The translations under genes and the position numbers were made by a program. A stretch of 64,000 bases of DNA from Paracoccaceae bacterium (GTDB lineage Bacteria > Pseudomonadota > Alphaproteobacteria > Rhodobacterales > Rhodobacteraceae). This document shows positions 27,792-38,965 of this stretch, one piece after another (positions within the stretch are counted from its first letter, which is position 1; every line of letters begins with the position of its first letter). A model generated the notes under the pieces. The model was not told the origin of the DNA, did not search any database, and saw only the letters and a list, made by a program, of their open reading frames with translations. The stretch is from positions 35,385 through 99,384 of the forward strand of contig JAFIEO010000023.1 of assembly GCA_020832445.1 (NCBI GenBank), in the 5' to 3' direction.

Positions 27792-28957
27792 TGGCGATGC
27801 AGACCCATGCGGGCGATCCGGGCGCGTTTCGGGGGTTTGACCTGACACGCGTTCCGTCCCCCTGTTTCGTGGTGGACGAGGCGCGGCTGGAGCAGAACCT
27901 TCAGGTTCTGGCCGATATTCAGGCACGCTCCGGCGCAACGGTTTTATGCGCGCTGAAGGCATTTTCCATGTGGTCGCTGGCCCCGCTGGTCAGCCGCTAC
28001 CTGTCGGGCGTTTGCGCGTCCGGCCTGTGGGAAGCGCGCCTTGGGCGCGAACATTACGGCGGGATCGTGGAAACCTATTCGGCCGGCTACAGACCCGATG
28101 AAATGGGTGAAATCATTGCGCTGTCGGACCATATCATCTTCAACACCCCTGCCGCAAAAGACCGCTTTTTGCCGATGATCAAGGACGCAGGCAAAGATGT
28201 GCATGTCGGCCTGCGCTTCAACCCCGGCTTGCCGCTGGGCGATGATGCGAAATATGACCCCGCCGCCACCGGATCGCGCCTTGGCACACCGCTGGACCAA
28301 ATCGACGCAAGCGCGCTAGACGGCGTGGACGGGTTGCATATGCACACCTTGTGTGAACAGGATCTGGACCCGCTGCTGGCCATCTGGGACCATATCGCGC
28401 CGCGCATCCGCGCGCTTGCCCCGCATCTGAAATGGATCAATTTCGGCGGCGGCCACCACATTACCCGCGCCGATTATGACCGCGAAGGGCTGATTGCATT
28501 CCTGCAACGCGTGACCGCCGACACGGGTTTGCACTGCTATCTTGAACCGGGCGAAGCGGTGGCGCTGGATTGCGGCATTCTGGTGGGCGAAGTGCTGGAC
28601 ATTGTCGAAAATGACGGCCCGAACGCCATTGTGGATATTTCGGCCACCTGCCACATGCCTGACGTGATCGAGGCCCCCTACCGGCCCGCCCTGCTGGGCG
28701 AAGGGGGCGACGTGGATGTGCGGCTTGGCGGGCCAAGCTGTCTGGCGGGTGATGTGATCGGGCGCTACGCGTTTGATAGAATGCCCGACATTGGCGCACG
28801 CGTGGCGTTTCTGGATCAGGCGCATTATTCGATGGTGAAAACCACCACTTTCAACGGTGTGCGCCTGCCGTCCATTGCCATCTGGAACAGCACAACTGAC
28901 GCGCTGCGCGTGGTGCGCCAGTTCGATTACACCGACTTCAAAGGCCGCCTGTCATGA
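27791..28957 (+). CDS. nspC: Carboxynorspermidine decarboxylase
   Basis: A 388-residue PLP-dependent fold III decarboxylase that converts carboxyspermidine to spermidine. The PLP Lys is in LCALKAFSMWS, HMHTLCEQ and FGGGHHIT follow, and the DISATCHMPDVIEAPYRP region (abbreviated) is diagnostic of NspC/CANSDC. The start overlaps the preceding stop by one base (TGATG) and the stop overlaps the speB start (ATGA). Confidence 0.95.
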   Translation: MAMQTHAGDPGAFRGFDLTRVPSPCFVVDEARLEQNLQVLADIQARSGATVLCALKAFSMWSLAPLVSRYLSGVCASGLWEARLGREHYGGIVETYSAGYRPDEMGEIIALSDHIIFNTPAAKDRFLPMIKDAGKDVHVGLRFNPGLPLGDDAKYDPAATGSRLGTPLDQIDASALDGVDGLHMHTLCEQDLDPLLAIWDHIAPRIRALAPHLKWINFGGGHHITRADYDREGLIAFLQRVTADTGLHCYLEPGEAVALDCGILVGEVLDIVENDGPNAIVDISATCHMPDVIEAPYRPALLGEGGDVDVRLGGPSCLAGDVIGRYAFDRMPDIGARVAFLDQAHYSMVKTTTFNGVRLPSIAIWNSTTDALRVVRQFDYTDFKGRLS

Positions 28958-29817
28958 TCTTCCTGAATTCCGAATTGTCCGTCACTGAACGCAGCCCCAA
29001 GGCGCGGTTTCATGTCGTGCCAATGCCGCTGGAGAAAACCGTGTCCTACGGGTCTGGCACGGCTGATGGACCTGCCGCGCTGATCACTGCATCGGACCAG
29101 CTGGAACGGCTGTGGCGCGGGTTTGAACCCTGCACAGCAGGCATTTGCACAACGCCGCCCATCGACTGTTCTGGCCCGCTGGACACGGCACTATCTGCCC
29201 TTGCCACCCGCACCGAAGGGATTGCACGCGCGGGGCAAATCCCCGTCACGCTGGGAGGGGAGCACAGCCTGACATGGGCCGCTGTCATGGGCGTAAAACG
29301 CGCGCTGGACCGCCCCATCGGCATTATCCAGATCGACGCACATGCAGACCTGCGCCGCGCCTATCAGGGGTTTCGCCATTCCCATGCATCCGTGATGCAA
29401 CTGCTGACCGAGGAAGAAGGCCTGCCACTTGCGCAATATGGCGTGCGCGCCCTGTGTGCCGAAGAAGTGGACTGCCGCGCGCGCAACAACGTCATTTTCA
29501 TTGATGCCGAAGACCTTGTCACCGGAAATATCCATGATGTGACCCTGCCCGATGATTTCGCCGAAGATGTCTATGTCAGTTTCGATGTGGACGGGCTGGA
29601 TGCGGCCATCATGCCCGCCACCGGCACGCCTGTTCCCGGCGGTCTGGGCTATTACCAGTCGCTTGCGCTGGTGCGCTCTGCGCTGAAGGGGCGGCGCTGC
29701 GTGGGCCTTGATGTGGTTGAACTGGCCCCTATTGACGGCGCGGATGTGTGGGACTTTACAGCCGCGCAACTGACCTATGCCCTGATAGGGATTGTGCTGC
29801 AAAACGAACAGGCTTGA
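28954..29817 (+). CDS. speB: Agmatinase
   Basis: Hydrolyses agmatine to putrescine and urea. The 287-residue ureohydrolase has the Mn-binding motifs TLGGEHSLT, IDAHADLR and SFDVDGLDAAIMPATGTP (in that order). It completes the operon: arginine to agmatine (speA), putrescine (speB), carboxyspermidine (synthase) and spermidine (nspC). Arginase activity is a less likely alternative given the genes around it. Confidence 0.92.
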   Translation: MIFLNSELSVTERSPKARFHVVPMPLEKTVSYGSGTADGPAALITASDQLERLWRGFEPCTAGICTTPPIDCSGPLDTALSALATRTEGIARAGQIPVTLGGEHSLTWAAVMGVKRALDRPIGIIQIDAHADLRRAYQGFRHSHASVMQLLTEEEGLPLAQYGVRALCAEEVDCRARNNVIFIDAEDLVTGNIHDVTLPDDFAEDVYVSFDVDGLDAAIMPATGTPVPGGLGYYQSLALVRSALKGRRCVGLDVVELAPIDGADVWDFTAAQLTYALIGIVLQNEQA

Positions 29818-29877
29818 TGCGCCATCCGGGGCCGCTGGTCCGTGACGGACCCGAACGCTAAATATTGTGTCTTGGGC

Positions 29878-29906
29878 GTGACATTCCCGCCTGAACTGCC
29901 TATAAC
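29878..29906 (+). promoter_or_regulatory. Probable sigma-70 promoter of gyrB
   Basis: GTGACA (29878-29883) and TATAAC (29901-29906) are separated by 17 bases, and end 28 bases before the gyrB ATG. The hexamers are close to consensus and the spacing is ideal. Confidence 0.55.
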
Positions 29907-29919
29907 TGTGGCAGTCTAA

Positions 29920-32352
<2,433 letters not shown>

Positions 32353-32384
32353 GGCCTATGCCTGACTGAACTATGCAGCACAAA

Positions 32385-32416
32385 GAAAACAGGGGGCATT
32401 CTTGCCCCCTGTTTTC
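32385..32416. terminator. Bidirectional rho-independent terminator
   Basis: A perfect 14-bp stem (32385-32398 with 32403-32416, loop TTCT) with A-rich and T-rich outer ends on each strand. It serves gyrB from the left and the betaine/choline transporter operon from the right. Confidence 0.9.
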
Positions 32417-32438
32417 ATGTTCACAACACATCCGGCCT

Positions 32439-33467
32439 TCAGGACCGCATCGCTTGCAGCGCATCTTTCAGGTTGACCGCCCCGATCACCTTGCCAGTCT
32501 TGTCCGATACCGCAAGCCGCTGGCCCGGCGCATCCACAAGCTGGGACAGCGCATCTTCCAGCAACGTGGTCCCTGACAGGACGGCCCCACCTTCCGGCGC
32601 TTGACCGGATGCCAGACTGCCCAGACGAATAACGCGCCCGCGGTTGATATCCTTGATAAAATCACGGATGTAGTCGTCGGCAGGTTGCAAAACAATCTCT
32701 TGCGCATCGCCTTGTTGGACCATCGCGCCGTCCCGCAATATGGCAATATTGTCGCCAAGGCGCAGGGCCTCATCAAGGTCATGGGTGATAAAGATGATCG
32801 TCTTGTGCAGTTCGTTCTGCAATTCCAGCAAGATTGACTGCATGTCATAGCGGATCAAGGGGTCAAGCGCGGAAAACGCTTCATCCATCAGCAGGATTTC
32901 CGCATCTGTGGCCAGCGCACGGGCCAGCCCCACACGTTGCTGCATGCCGCCTGACAGTTGCGCGGGGTAGTGGTCTTCATAACCGCTTAGACCCACACGG
33001 TCGATCCAGTGACGGGCGCGTTTGCTGGAATCTGCATCGCTTTTACCCTGAACGACCAGACCATACGCCACATTCTCGATGATCCTGCGATGGGGCAGCA
33101 GACCGAATTTCTGAAACACCATCGATGCCTTGAAGCGCCGCAAATCCTGCAACTGGCTGGCCGACATGGTCAGCACATCTTCGCCGTCTATCAGGATTTC
33201 ACCCGCTGTCGGTTCGATCAGGCGGTTGATATGGCGTATCAATGTCGATTTGCCCGACCCCGACAGGCCCATGACAACCTGTATCCGCTTTTCCGGGATA
33301 TCCAGCGACACATCCTGAATGCCCAGAACATGGTTATGCTGATCCAGCAAATCGGTCTTGGACAAGCCAGCCTTGACCAGCGGCAACACCTTTTGCGGTG
33401 CCCTGCCGAAGATTTTATACAGGTTGCGTATGCGAACCTTGGCATCAGCCCCAGTGGTGTCAGTCAT
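32439..33467 (-). CDS. proV: Glycine betaine/proline/choline ABC transporter ATPase
   Basis: A 342-residue ATPase of the ProV/OpuAA/ChoV type. Walker A GLSGSGKST, signature LSGGMQQRVG, Walker B LLMDEAFSALD and the H-loop THDLDEA are present, with C-terminal CBS-like sequence (KVIGAVNLKDALQ) as used for ionic-strength sensing in this family. The ATG at 33467 has AAGG at proper spacing and overlaps the permease stop by eight bases. It energises import of compatible solutes or choline. Confidence 0.92.
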   Translation of the reverse strand: MTDTTGADAKVRIRNLYKIFGRAPQKVLPLVKAGLSKTDLLDQHNHVLGIQDVSLDIPEKRIQVVMGLSGSGKSTLIRHINRLIEPTAGEILIDGEDVLTMSASQLQDLRRFKASMVFQKFGLLPHRRIIENVAYGLVVQGKSDADSSKRARHWIDRVGLSGYEDHYPAQLSGGMQQRVGLARALATDAEILLMDEAFSALDPLIRYDMQSILLELQNELHKTIIFITHDLDEALRLGDNIAILRDGAMVQQGDAQEIVLQPADDYIRDFIKDINRGRVIRLGSLASGQAPEGGAVLSGTTLLEDALSQLVDAPGQRLAVSDKTGKVIGAVNLKDALQAMRS

Positions 33468-34350
33468 GGCCATGCCCCTTGCGGTGGGCTTGCAACCGCT
33501 TGCCATAGGTTTGCGACACACGGTCGAAAATGATGGCCAGCGCAACAATCGCCAGCCCGTTCATGACACCCAGCGCCAGATACTGGTTGGAAATGGCCCG
33601 CAACACCGGCACGCCAAGCCCCTGCACGCCGATCATGGATGCAATCACCACCATCGCCAGCGCCATCATGATGGTCTGGTTCACGCCTGCGAAGATGTTC
33701 GGCAAGGCCAGCGGCACCTGCACCCCCCACAGTTTTTGTCGCGGCGAGGCACCGAACGCATCAGCCGCTTCCAGAATGTCCTTGTCCACCAGTCGAATGC
33801 CCAGATTGGTCAGGCGCACAATCGGCGGAATGGCATAGATGCACACAGCAATAAGCCCCGGCACCTTGCCAATGCCCAGCAACATGACAACGGGGATCAG
33901 ATAGACAAAGGACGGGATGGTTTGCATCACATCCAGAACTGGCGTGATGGTGGCCTGCATCCTGTCGGACCGCGCCATCAGAATGCCCACAGGAATACCG
34001 ATTGCGATGCAAAGAAATGTTGCCACAGAAATAATCGCCAGTGTCGACATGGTATCGTCCCACATGCCGAAATAGCCGATCACCACAAACGCCAGAACGG
34101 ATGCGGCGGTAATTTTCCAGCTGCGCGCCCCCGCATAGCACAAGCCCCCGATCACAAGCAGGATGATGGGCCATGGCGTGGCCAGCAACAGGTTCTCGAA
34201 CCAGACCAGAAACCGCAACAACGGGTGGAAAAAGTTTTCAAGCGTTTCCGCCCAACTGCGCGTGAAGTCACGAAACGACCCGTCAATGGACCTGCGCAGC
34301 GACGCCAGTTCCGCGCGCGACAATGACGGAAATTCCCTGAAAAATTCCAT
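33460..34350 (-). CDS. proW: Glycine betaine/proline/choline ABC transporter permease
   Basis: A 296-residue inner-membrane permease of the ProW/ChoW class: amphipathic N-terminus, then about six or seven hydrophobic segments. The EAA loop is represented by EAADAFGASPRQKLWGVQVP. It lies between the binding-protein gene (upstream, separated by a hairpin) and the overlapping ATPase gene. Confidence 0.92.
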   Translation of the reverse strand: MEFFREFPSLSRAELASLRRSIDGSFRDFTRSWAETLENFFHPLLRFLVWFENLLLATPWPIILLVIGGLCYAGARSWKITAASVLAFVVIGYFGMWDDTMSTLAIISVATFLCIAIGIPVGILMARSDRMQATITPVLDVMQTIPSFVYLIPVVMLLGIGKVPGLIAVCIYAIPPIVRLTNLGIRLVDKDILEAADAFGASPRQKLWGVQVPLALPNIFAGVNQTIMMALAMVVIASMIGVQGLGVPVLRAISNQYLALGVMNGLAIVALAIIFDRVSQTYGKRLQAHRKGHGHD

Positions 34351-34390
34351 TTATCTGCCCTTTGATTCAGATCTGCTGTCCCAATGCGTG

Positions 34391-34417
34391 AAAGGCCCGC
34401 AAAATATGCGGGCCTTT
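34391..34417 (-). terminator. Intercistronic hairpin between binding protein and permease genes
   Basis: A perfect 10-bp stem (34391-34400 with 34408-34417, 7-base loop) lies just after the binding-protein stop. No T-tract follows on the minus strand. Such stems usually protect the upstream mRNA or partly terminate, giving more binding protein than permease. Confidence 0.6.
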
Positions 34418-34440
34418 GGTCGCTTTGGTGTCACAGCGCG

Positions 34441-35451
34441 TTACAACGCGCCCCGGATGCGGTCGGCGACATCTTCGCTGACCCATTCGGTCCAGATTTC
34501 TTCATGTGTCAGAAGAAACTCGAACGCGGCGTCTTCGCCAAGTGCCTGATTTTCGTTCATGAAAACAAGCATTTCGTTCATCACATCGCCAGGGAATACA
34601 CGGTTTTCAAAATAGGATGCCGCAGGCCCCGCCTTGTCCATGAAGCCCGATGTGACAACGGTTTCCACTTCTGACGTGGTCCATGATGTCGGCTGCGGGT
34701 CCATACAATCCTGCTCGGACAATGCGATGCACCCGTCCCAGTTGTCAGAGCCTGCCCATTCGGCCTCGAACGGCAACAAAACCATCTCGTATTTGCCGAT
34801 CATCGATGTGGGTGCCCAGTAATAGCCGAACCACGGAACGCCACGTTCCGCCGCCCGCGCCATGGACCCGTCCAGCCCTGCGGCCGATCCGGGGTCAACC
34901 AGACGCCAGCCCTTGTCTTCCATTTCAAACGCGCGGAACAGGTTGGCATTGATCAACTGGCACCCCCAACCGGCAGGGCAGCCGATGAAAGCGCCCTTGG
35001 ACGGGTCTTCGGGATGGGGGAACAAGTCGGGCCGTTCCAGAAGCTTCTCGACCGTGTCGAGTTCGGGATATTCGGCGTGAAACGCAGGTGTCACCCACCA
35101 GCCTTCGCCCAGGTCTGTGATCGGGGCGGCATTCAGGGCGTGCAGGCTGCCTTCTTCTTTTGCGGCATCCAGCGCGACACGCACGGCATTGATCCACAAT
35201 TCAGGGGCGACATCCGGCTGGCCACGCTCGCTCATGGACGCGAAGGTTGTTTCTGTTGCGCCGGGAACCAGCGTGACATCGCAGCCATACCCTTCTTCCA
35301 GAATGATCGCGTCGACATTCGCCATCAGTTCCGCCGAGGCCCAGTTCATTTCGGCAATCGACACCGCACCGCAATCATCCGCAGCGGCAGCATTTGTCAA
35401 ACCTATGGTCAACGCAAGCGCACTGGCGGCGCCCATAATTCCTGATTTCAT
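34441..35451 (-). CDS. proX: Betaine/choline-type ABC transporter substrate-binding protein
   Basis: A 336-residue periplasmic protein with a signal peptide (Lys, hydrophobic stretch, cleavage near AAAADD). NWASAELMANV, GEGWWVTPAFHAEYP and FGYYWAPT are typical of the ProX/ChoX/OpuAC family, whose aromatic residues cage the quaternary amine. It cannot be decided whether choline or betaine is preferred. GGAG precedes ATG 35451; the open frame upstream is not part of the protein. First gene of the three-gene operon. Confidence 0.9.
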   Translation of the reverse strand: MKSGIMGAASALALTIGLTNAAAADDCGAVSIAEMNWASAELMANVDAIILEEGYGCDVTLVPGATETTFASMSERGQPDVAPELWINAVRVALDAAKEEGSLHALNAAPITDLGEGWWVTPAFHAEYPELDTVEKLLERPDLFPHPEDPSKGAFIGCPAGWGCQLINANLFRAFEMEDKGWRLVDPGSAAGLDGSMARAAERGVPWFGYYWAPTSMIGKYEMVLLPFEAEWAGSDNWDGCIALSEQDCMDPQPTSWTTSEVETVVTSGFMDKAGPAASYFENRVFPGDVMNEMLVFMNENQALGEDAAFEFLLTHEEIWTEWVSEDVADRIRGAL

Positions 35452-35736
35452 GATGATCTCCCCATTATATTCGCATTTTTTTGCTTCACTGAACCGCATC
35501 CTCCAGAAAATCTGGTGGCTTCGCCGTAGGGATTGGCAAAAAGCGACAGATCCGGTTCACTAATGTCGCAAAAAGACCACATGCAACTTGTGTTGTAAAG
35601 CCGCATTCCCCAGATTCCGGCGGGGGGCGGGCGATATGGCACATGCAACCCCCACCGCCAAAAATGTTGGCACAATGCACTTGCCAGCCCGCATCGGGCC
35701 TGCGTTAATCACACCAGACAAGACATAAGGGGTAGC

Positions 35737-37083
35737 ATGGGCAGCGAACGCAAACGCATTTGGGGGTGGTGGGCTTTTGATTGGGCGAACCAGCCTTACA
35801 ACACTTTGCTTCTGACCTTCATTTTCGCACCCTATTTCGCCGCATCTGTCGCGCCGGACCCAGTCACAGGACAGGCGATGTGGGGCTGGATGCTGGCAAT
35901 ATCAGGGCTGCTGACCGCGTTTTTCGCGCCTATCCTTGGGGCCATTGCGGATAATTCGGGCTATAAACGTGTCTGGATTTTGCTGTGGTCACTGCTGTAT
36001 GTGACGGGCGCGGCAGCACTGTGGTGGGCCACACCGGGCGCAGAACAAGGGACAATCCTGCTGGTGCTTGTGGCGTTCGCTGTGGGACTGGTGGGGCTGG
36101 AATACGGGATCGTGTTCACCAACTCCGTTTTGCCCAGCCTTGCCCCGCGCACGGAACTGGGGCGGATTTCCGGCACGGGCTGGGCCTTGGGCTATGTGGG
36201 CGGGCTTGTGTCGCTGGCGGTCATGCTGGCGCTTCTGGCAGAAAATGATGCAGGCGTTACCATGCTGGGGATTGCACCGCTGTTCGGTCTGGACCCGGAA
36301 CTGCGCGAAGGCACGCGCGCCGTCGGGCCATTTGCGGCGCTTTGGTATATCATCTTTGTGATCCCGTTTTTCCTGTGGGTCAGGGAACCACCTACCCCGC
36401 GCAAGGCACCCGGCGCAGTGGCACGCGGCCTGCGCGAATTGAAGGAAACGCTGCGCGCCCTGCCCACACGGCGCAGTCTGTTTGCCTATCTGGGATCGTC
36501 GATGCTGTACCGCGACGCGCTGAACGGCATTTATGCCTTTGGCGGGATTTACGCGATCGGGGTGCTGGAATGGAATATCATCCAGATCGGTGTTTTCGGC
36601 ATTCTGGCGGCGGCGGTGGGCGCTGTGGCCTGCTGGTTCGGCGGTAAGCTGGATTCCCGCTTTGGCCCGAAACCCGTAATCATTGGCTGTATATTGCTGC
36701 TGATCGTCGTCTGCGCGATCATTGTCAGCACAGACCGCAGCATGGTGCTGTTCATACCTGTAGACGCGTCATCACAGATGCCCGACATCGTATTCTACAT
36801 TTGCGGCGGGCTTATCGGCGCGGGCGGGGGCACGCTTCAGGCTGCATCGCGCACGATGCTGGTGCGGCAGGCCAATCCAGAACGCATGACCGAAGGGTTT
36901 GGCCTTTATGCGCTGTCGGGCAAGGTGCTGTCCTTCATTGCACCTGCGCTGATCGCATTGGCCACCACAATAACAGGCGACCAACGGCTGGGGGTTACCC
37001 CGCTGATAGGGCTGTTCGCATTGGGGCTTGTGCTGCTACTATGGGTCAAACCCGAAGGAGAGCCGGAATTCAAATGCGCCTGA
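35737..37083 (+). CDS. UMF1-family major facilitator (Atg22-like) transporter
   Basis: A 448-residue membrane protein with about 12 predicted segments. WWAFDWANQPYNTLL at the start is the hallmark of the UMF1/Atg22-like MFS family of prokaryotes; substrates are mostly unknown (Atg22 in yeast exports amino acids). GGTLQAASRTMLVR and TEGFGLYALSGK late in the protein are also typical. AAGGGG precedes the ATG. It overlaps mepA by 10 bases. Confidence 0.88.
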   Translation: MGSERKRIWGWWAFDWANQPYNTLLLTFIFAPYFAASVAPDPVTGQAMWGWMLAISGLLTAFFAPILGAIADNSGYKRVWILLWSLLYVTGAAALWWATPGAEQGTILLVLVAFAVGLVGLEYGIVFTNSVLPSLAPRTELGRISGTGWALGYVGGLVSLAVMLALLAENDAGVTMLGIAPLFGLDPELREGTRAVGPFAALWYIIFVIPFFLWVREPPTPRKAPGAVARGLRELKETLRALPTRRSLFAYLGSSMLYRDALNGIYAFGGIYAIGVLEWNIIQIGVFGILAAAVGAVACWFGGKLDSRFGPKPVIIGCILLLIVVCAIIVSTDRSMVLFIPVDASSQMPDIVFYICGGLIGAGGGTLQAASRTMLVRQANPERMTEGFGLYALSGKVLSFIAPALIALATTITGDQRLGVTPLIGLFALGLVLLLWVKPEGEPEFKCA

Positions 37084-37970
37084 TCATCCTGACCCTGTTT
37101 CTGGCAGCCGCACCTGCACTGGCCCCGACACTGGCCATGGCGCAATCGCTGGCCAACCAGATGTTTGGCGCCCATGCCATGCCATCCCTGCAAGCGCCCG
37201 AAGCCATCGGATCATATGCCAATGGCTGCGCGGCGGGGCTGGTGCGCCTGCCGGAAACGGGGCCGACATGGCAGGCCATGCGCCTGTCGCGCAATCGCAA
37301 CTGGGGGCACCCTGACGCAATTGCCTATGTGCAGGACCTGTCGCGCAAGGCCGTGCAGATCGGCTGGAACGGGCTATATATCGGCGACATCAGCCAGCCG
37401 CGTGGCGGGCCAATGACATCGGGCCATGCCAGCCACCAGATCGGGCTTGATATCGACATATGGATGCTGCCACCCACACGCCTGAACCTGTCGCGCAGCG
37501 AGCGCGAGAACCTGAGTTCGATTTCCGTGCGCACCAACGACCAGCGCAGTGTCAATTCCAACTGGACACGCACGCATCATGAATTGCTGAAACAAGCTGC
37601 GCTTGATCCCCGCGTGGACCGTATTTTTGTTGCAGCCGCCGTCAAACTTGAAATGTGCAAAACCGCGACCCGCGCCGATACACCATGGTTGCAGAAAATC
37701 CGCCCCGCAGTCGGGCATAACTATCATTTTCATGTGCGCCTGTCCTGCCCGCGTGGAAACCGCCATTGCGTGACCCAATCCCCCACAGTGGCGGAATTGT
37801 CCAAAGGCGGGAATGGCTGCGATGAAACGCTGGACTGGTGGGTGACCGATTTCCTGAACCCGCCACGGCGCGAACGCACCGAACCACCCGCGCCGCGCAC
37901 CCGCCACCCGCGCGAATTCACGATGGCCGACCTGCCCCCCCAATGCCAGCAGGTTCTGGCCACACAATAG
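37074..37970 (+). CDS. mepA: Penicillin-insensitive murein endopeptidase
   Basis: Periplasmic LAS-family (M74) endopeptidase that cuts D-Ala-meso-DAP cross-links in peptidoglycan. The 298 residues start with a signal peptide ending near AMA-QSL. Zn ligands are in GHASHQIGLDIDIWM and VGHNYHFHVRLSCP; extra conserved cysteines are present. The true start (37074) lies inside the transporter gene, with GGAG upstream; the frame is open further left but only as the other gene's shadow. Confidence 0.93.
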   Translation: MRLIILTLFLAAAPALAPTLAMAQSLANQMFGAHAMPSLQAPEAIGSYANGCAAGLVRLPETGPTWQAMRLSRNRNWGHPDAIAYVQDLSRKAVQIGWNGLYIGDISQPRGGPMTSGHASHQIGLDIDIWMLPPTRLNLSRSERENLSSISVRTNDQRSVNSNWTRTHHELLKQAALDPRVDRIFVAAAVKLEMCKTATRADTPWLQKIRPAVGHNYHFHVRLSCPRGNRHCVTQSPTVAELSKGGNGCDETLDWWVTDFLNPPRRERTEPPAPRTRHPREFTMADLPPQCQQVLATQ

Positions 37971-38018
37971 GCCGCGCCATGCTTGCCTTTCGATGCCAGT
38001 ATCGCTATCTGGCGCCAT

Positions 38019-38058
38019 GCCGCTTGCGGCACAAGTCTCCGCAACCTTGAAAAAACGG
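38019..38058 (+). promoter_or_regulatory. Leader with mutually exclusive hairpins before the YhhQ-like gene
   Basis: TTGCGG (38024-38029) can pair with CCGCAA (38039-38044), or GCCG with CGGC around 38019-38030; the two exclude each other. An A-rich run follows, and the start lies about 10 bases further on. A switch is conceivable because relatives of this gene are often under preQ1 control, but the sequence does not match the known preQ1 consensus. Confidence 0.2.
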
Positions 38059-38068
38059 AATACATATT

Positions 38069-38704
38069 ATGACCCGCGCCCACCTGCCCGGCATTATTGC
38101 CATGGCGGCGATTGTCGTCGCATCGAATATCCTTGTTCAATTCCTGTTCGGAAACTGGCTGACATGGGGGGCGTTCACCTACCCGCTGGCCTTTTTGGTC
38201 AATGACGTCATGAACCGCGTCTATGGCCCGCAAGCCGCGCGGCGCGTGGTGTGGGTTGGCTTTGCCGTGGGCGTTGCCTGTTCCCTGATCGGCACACAGA
38301 TTATCGGCGAATATGGCCCGCTGGTGACATTGCGTATTGCCGTGGGGTCGGGCATTGCCTTCCTGACTGCGCAACTTGTCGATGTCGCAATATTCGATCG
38401 CCTGCGCGAAGACAAACATGGCGGTCCATGGTGGCGCGCGCCACTGGCATCCACGCTTGTGGGGTCCACATTGGACACTGCCTTATTTTTCAGCATCGCC
38501 TTTTCGGCAACCTTGGCGTTCATCGAACCTGCCAATGATGTATCCTGGGCGGGGGAAGTCCTGCCAATGCTGGGCTTCGGGCCGGAAGTGCCGCTATGGG
38601 TTAGCCTTGCGGTCGCAGATTGGGGCGTAAAGCTGAGTCTGGCCTTGCTGGCTTTGGTGCCATTCAGACTGATCGTCCGCAAAAAAACGCAACCTGTCGC
38701 ATAA
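38069..38704 (+). CDS. Queuosine precursor transporter (YhhQ/DUF165)
   Basis: A 211-residue membrane protein with six or so hydrophobic segments. WGAFTYPLAFLVNDVMNR near residue 32 and the VGSTLDTALFFSIAF region are hallmarks of the VUT family, which imports preQ0/preQ1 for tRNA queuosine modification. No queuosine biosynthesis gene lies adjacent. No strong Shine-Dalgarno precedes the ATG (only CGGAA). Confidence 0.9.
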   Translation: MTRAHLPGIIAMAAIVVASNILVQFLFGNWLTWGAFTYPLAFLVNDVMNRVYGPQAARRVVWVGFAVGVACSLIGTQIIGEYGPLVTLRIAVGSGIAFLTAQLVDVAIFDRLREDKHGGPWWRAPLASTLVGSTLDTALFFSIAFSATLAFIEPANDVSWAGEVLPMLGFGPEVPLWVSLAVADWGVKLSLALLALVPFRLIVRKKTQPVA

Positions 38705-38775
38705 TTTCTTTTGACAAACACAAAATATGTGCCACCATCCTTGATAACAGCAACCAAATGAAAGGAGGTGGTCCA

Positions 38776-38832
38776 GTGTCTAGAGTGATGTTGGAGAGAG
38801 GTGCAAAGACAGTCAAAGGGGGCAAAACCTGA
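38776..38832 (+). CDS. Candidate 18-codon small gene with perfect Shine-Dalgarno
   Basis: A GTG at 38776 lies seven bases after AGGAGGTG, an eight-base perfect complement to the 16S 3' end and the strongest such site I saw here. It opens 18 codons: MSRVMLERG then AKTVKGGKT. It is basic, with no membrane segment. A TTGACA (38711-38716) lies upstream, without a clear -10, and a terminator follows at 38907. It could instead be the translated part of a small regulatory RNA. I do not recognise the peptide. Confidence 0.45.
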   Translation: MSRVMLERGAKTVKGGKT

Positions 38833-38905
38833 CGGCAGCCCTGATGGGGACACCCTTTTGATTGGGCCACTGCTCTAATTTGGCTCCATCTCCTGAAGCT
38901 CGTTT

Positions 38906-38935
38906 AGGGCCGCCTTGTTTCAGGCGGCCCTTTCG
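38906..38935 (+). terminator. Rho-independent terminator after the small gene
   Basis: An eight-to-nine base-pair G+C stem (38906-38914 with 38923-38931, 8-base loop) runs into a short T-tract. It closes the transcription unit beginning near 38711 and precedes arfB. Confidence 0.75.
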
Positions 38936-38965
38936 ATTCACCGCGAATTTCCGAACAGCTACACC

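Noticed and set aside
35660..35690. Sigma-54-like TGGCAC...TTGC before the UMF1 transporter
   Set aside because: The gap between TGGCAC and TTGC is seven bases instead of five, so it does not fit a -24/-12 promoter.
38019..38060. preQ1-I riboswitch in front of the YhhQ-like gene
   Set aside because: The loop and the tail do not match the conserved preQ1-I core; kept only as a weak unassigned leader.
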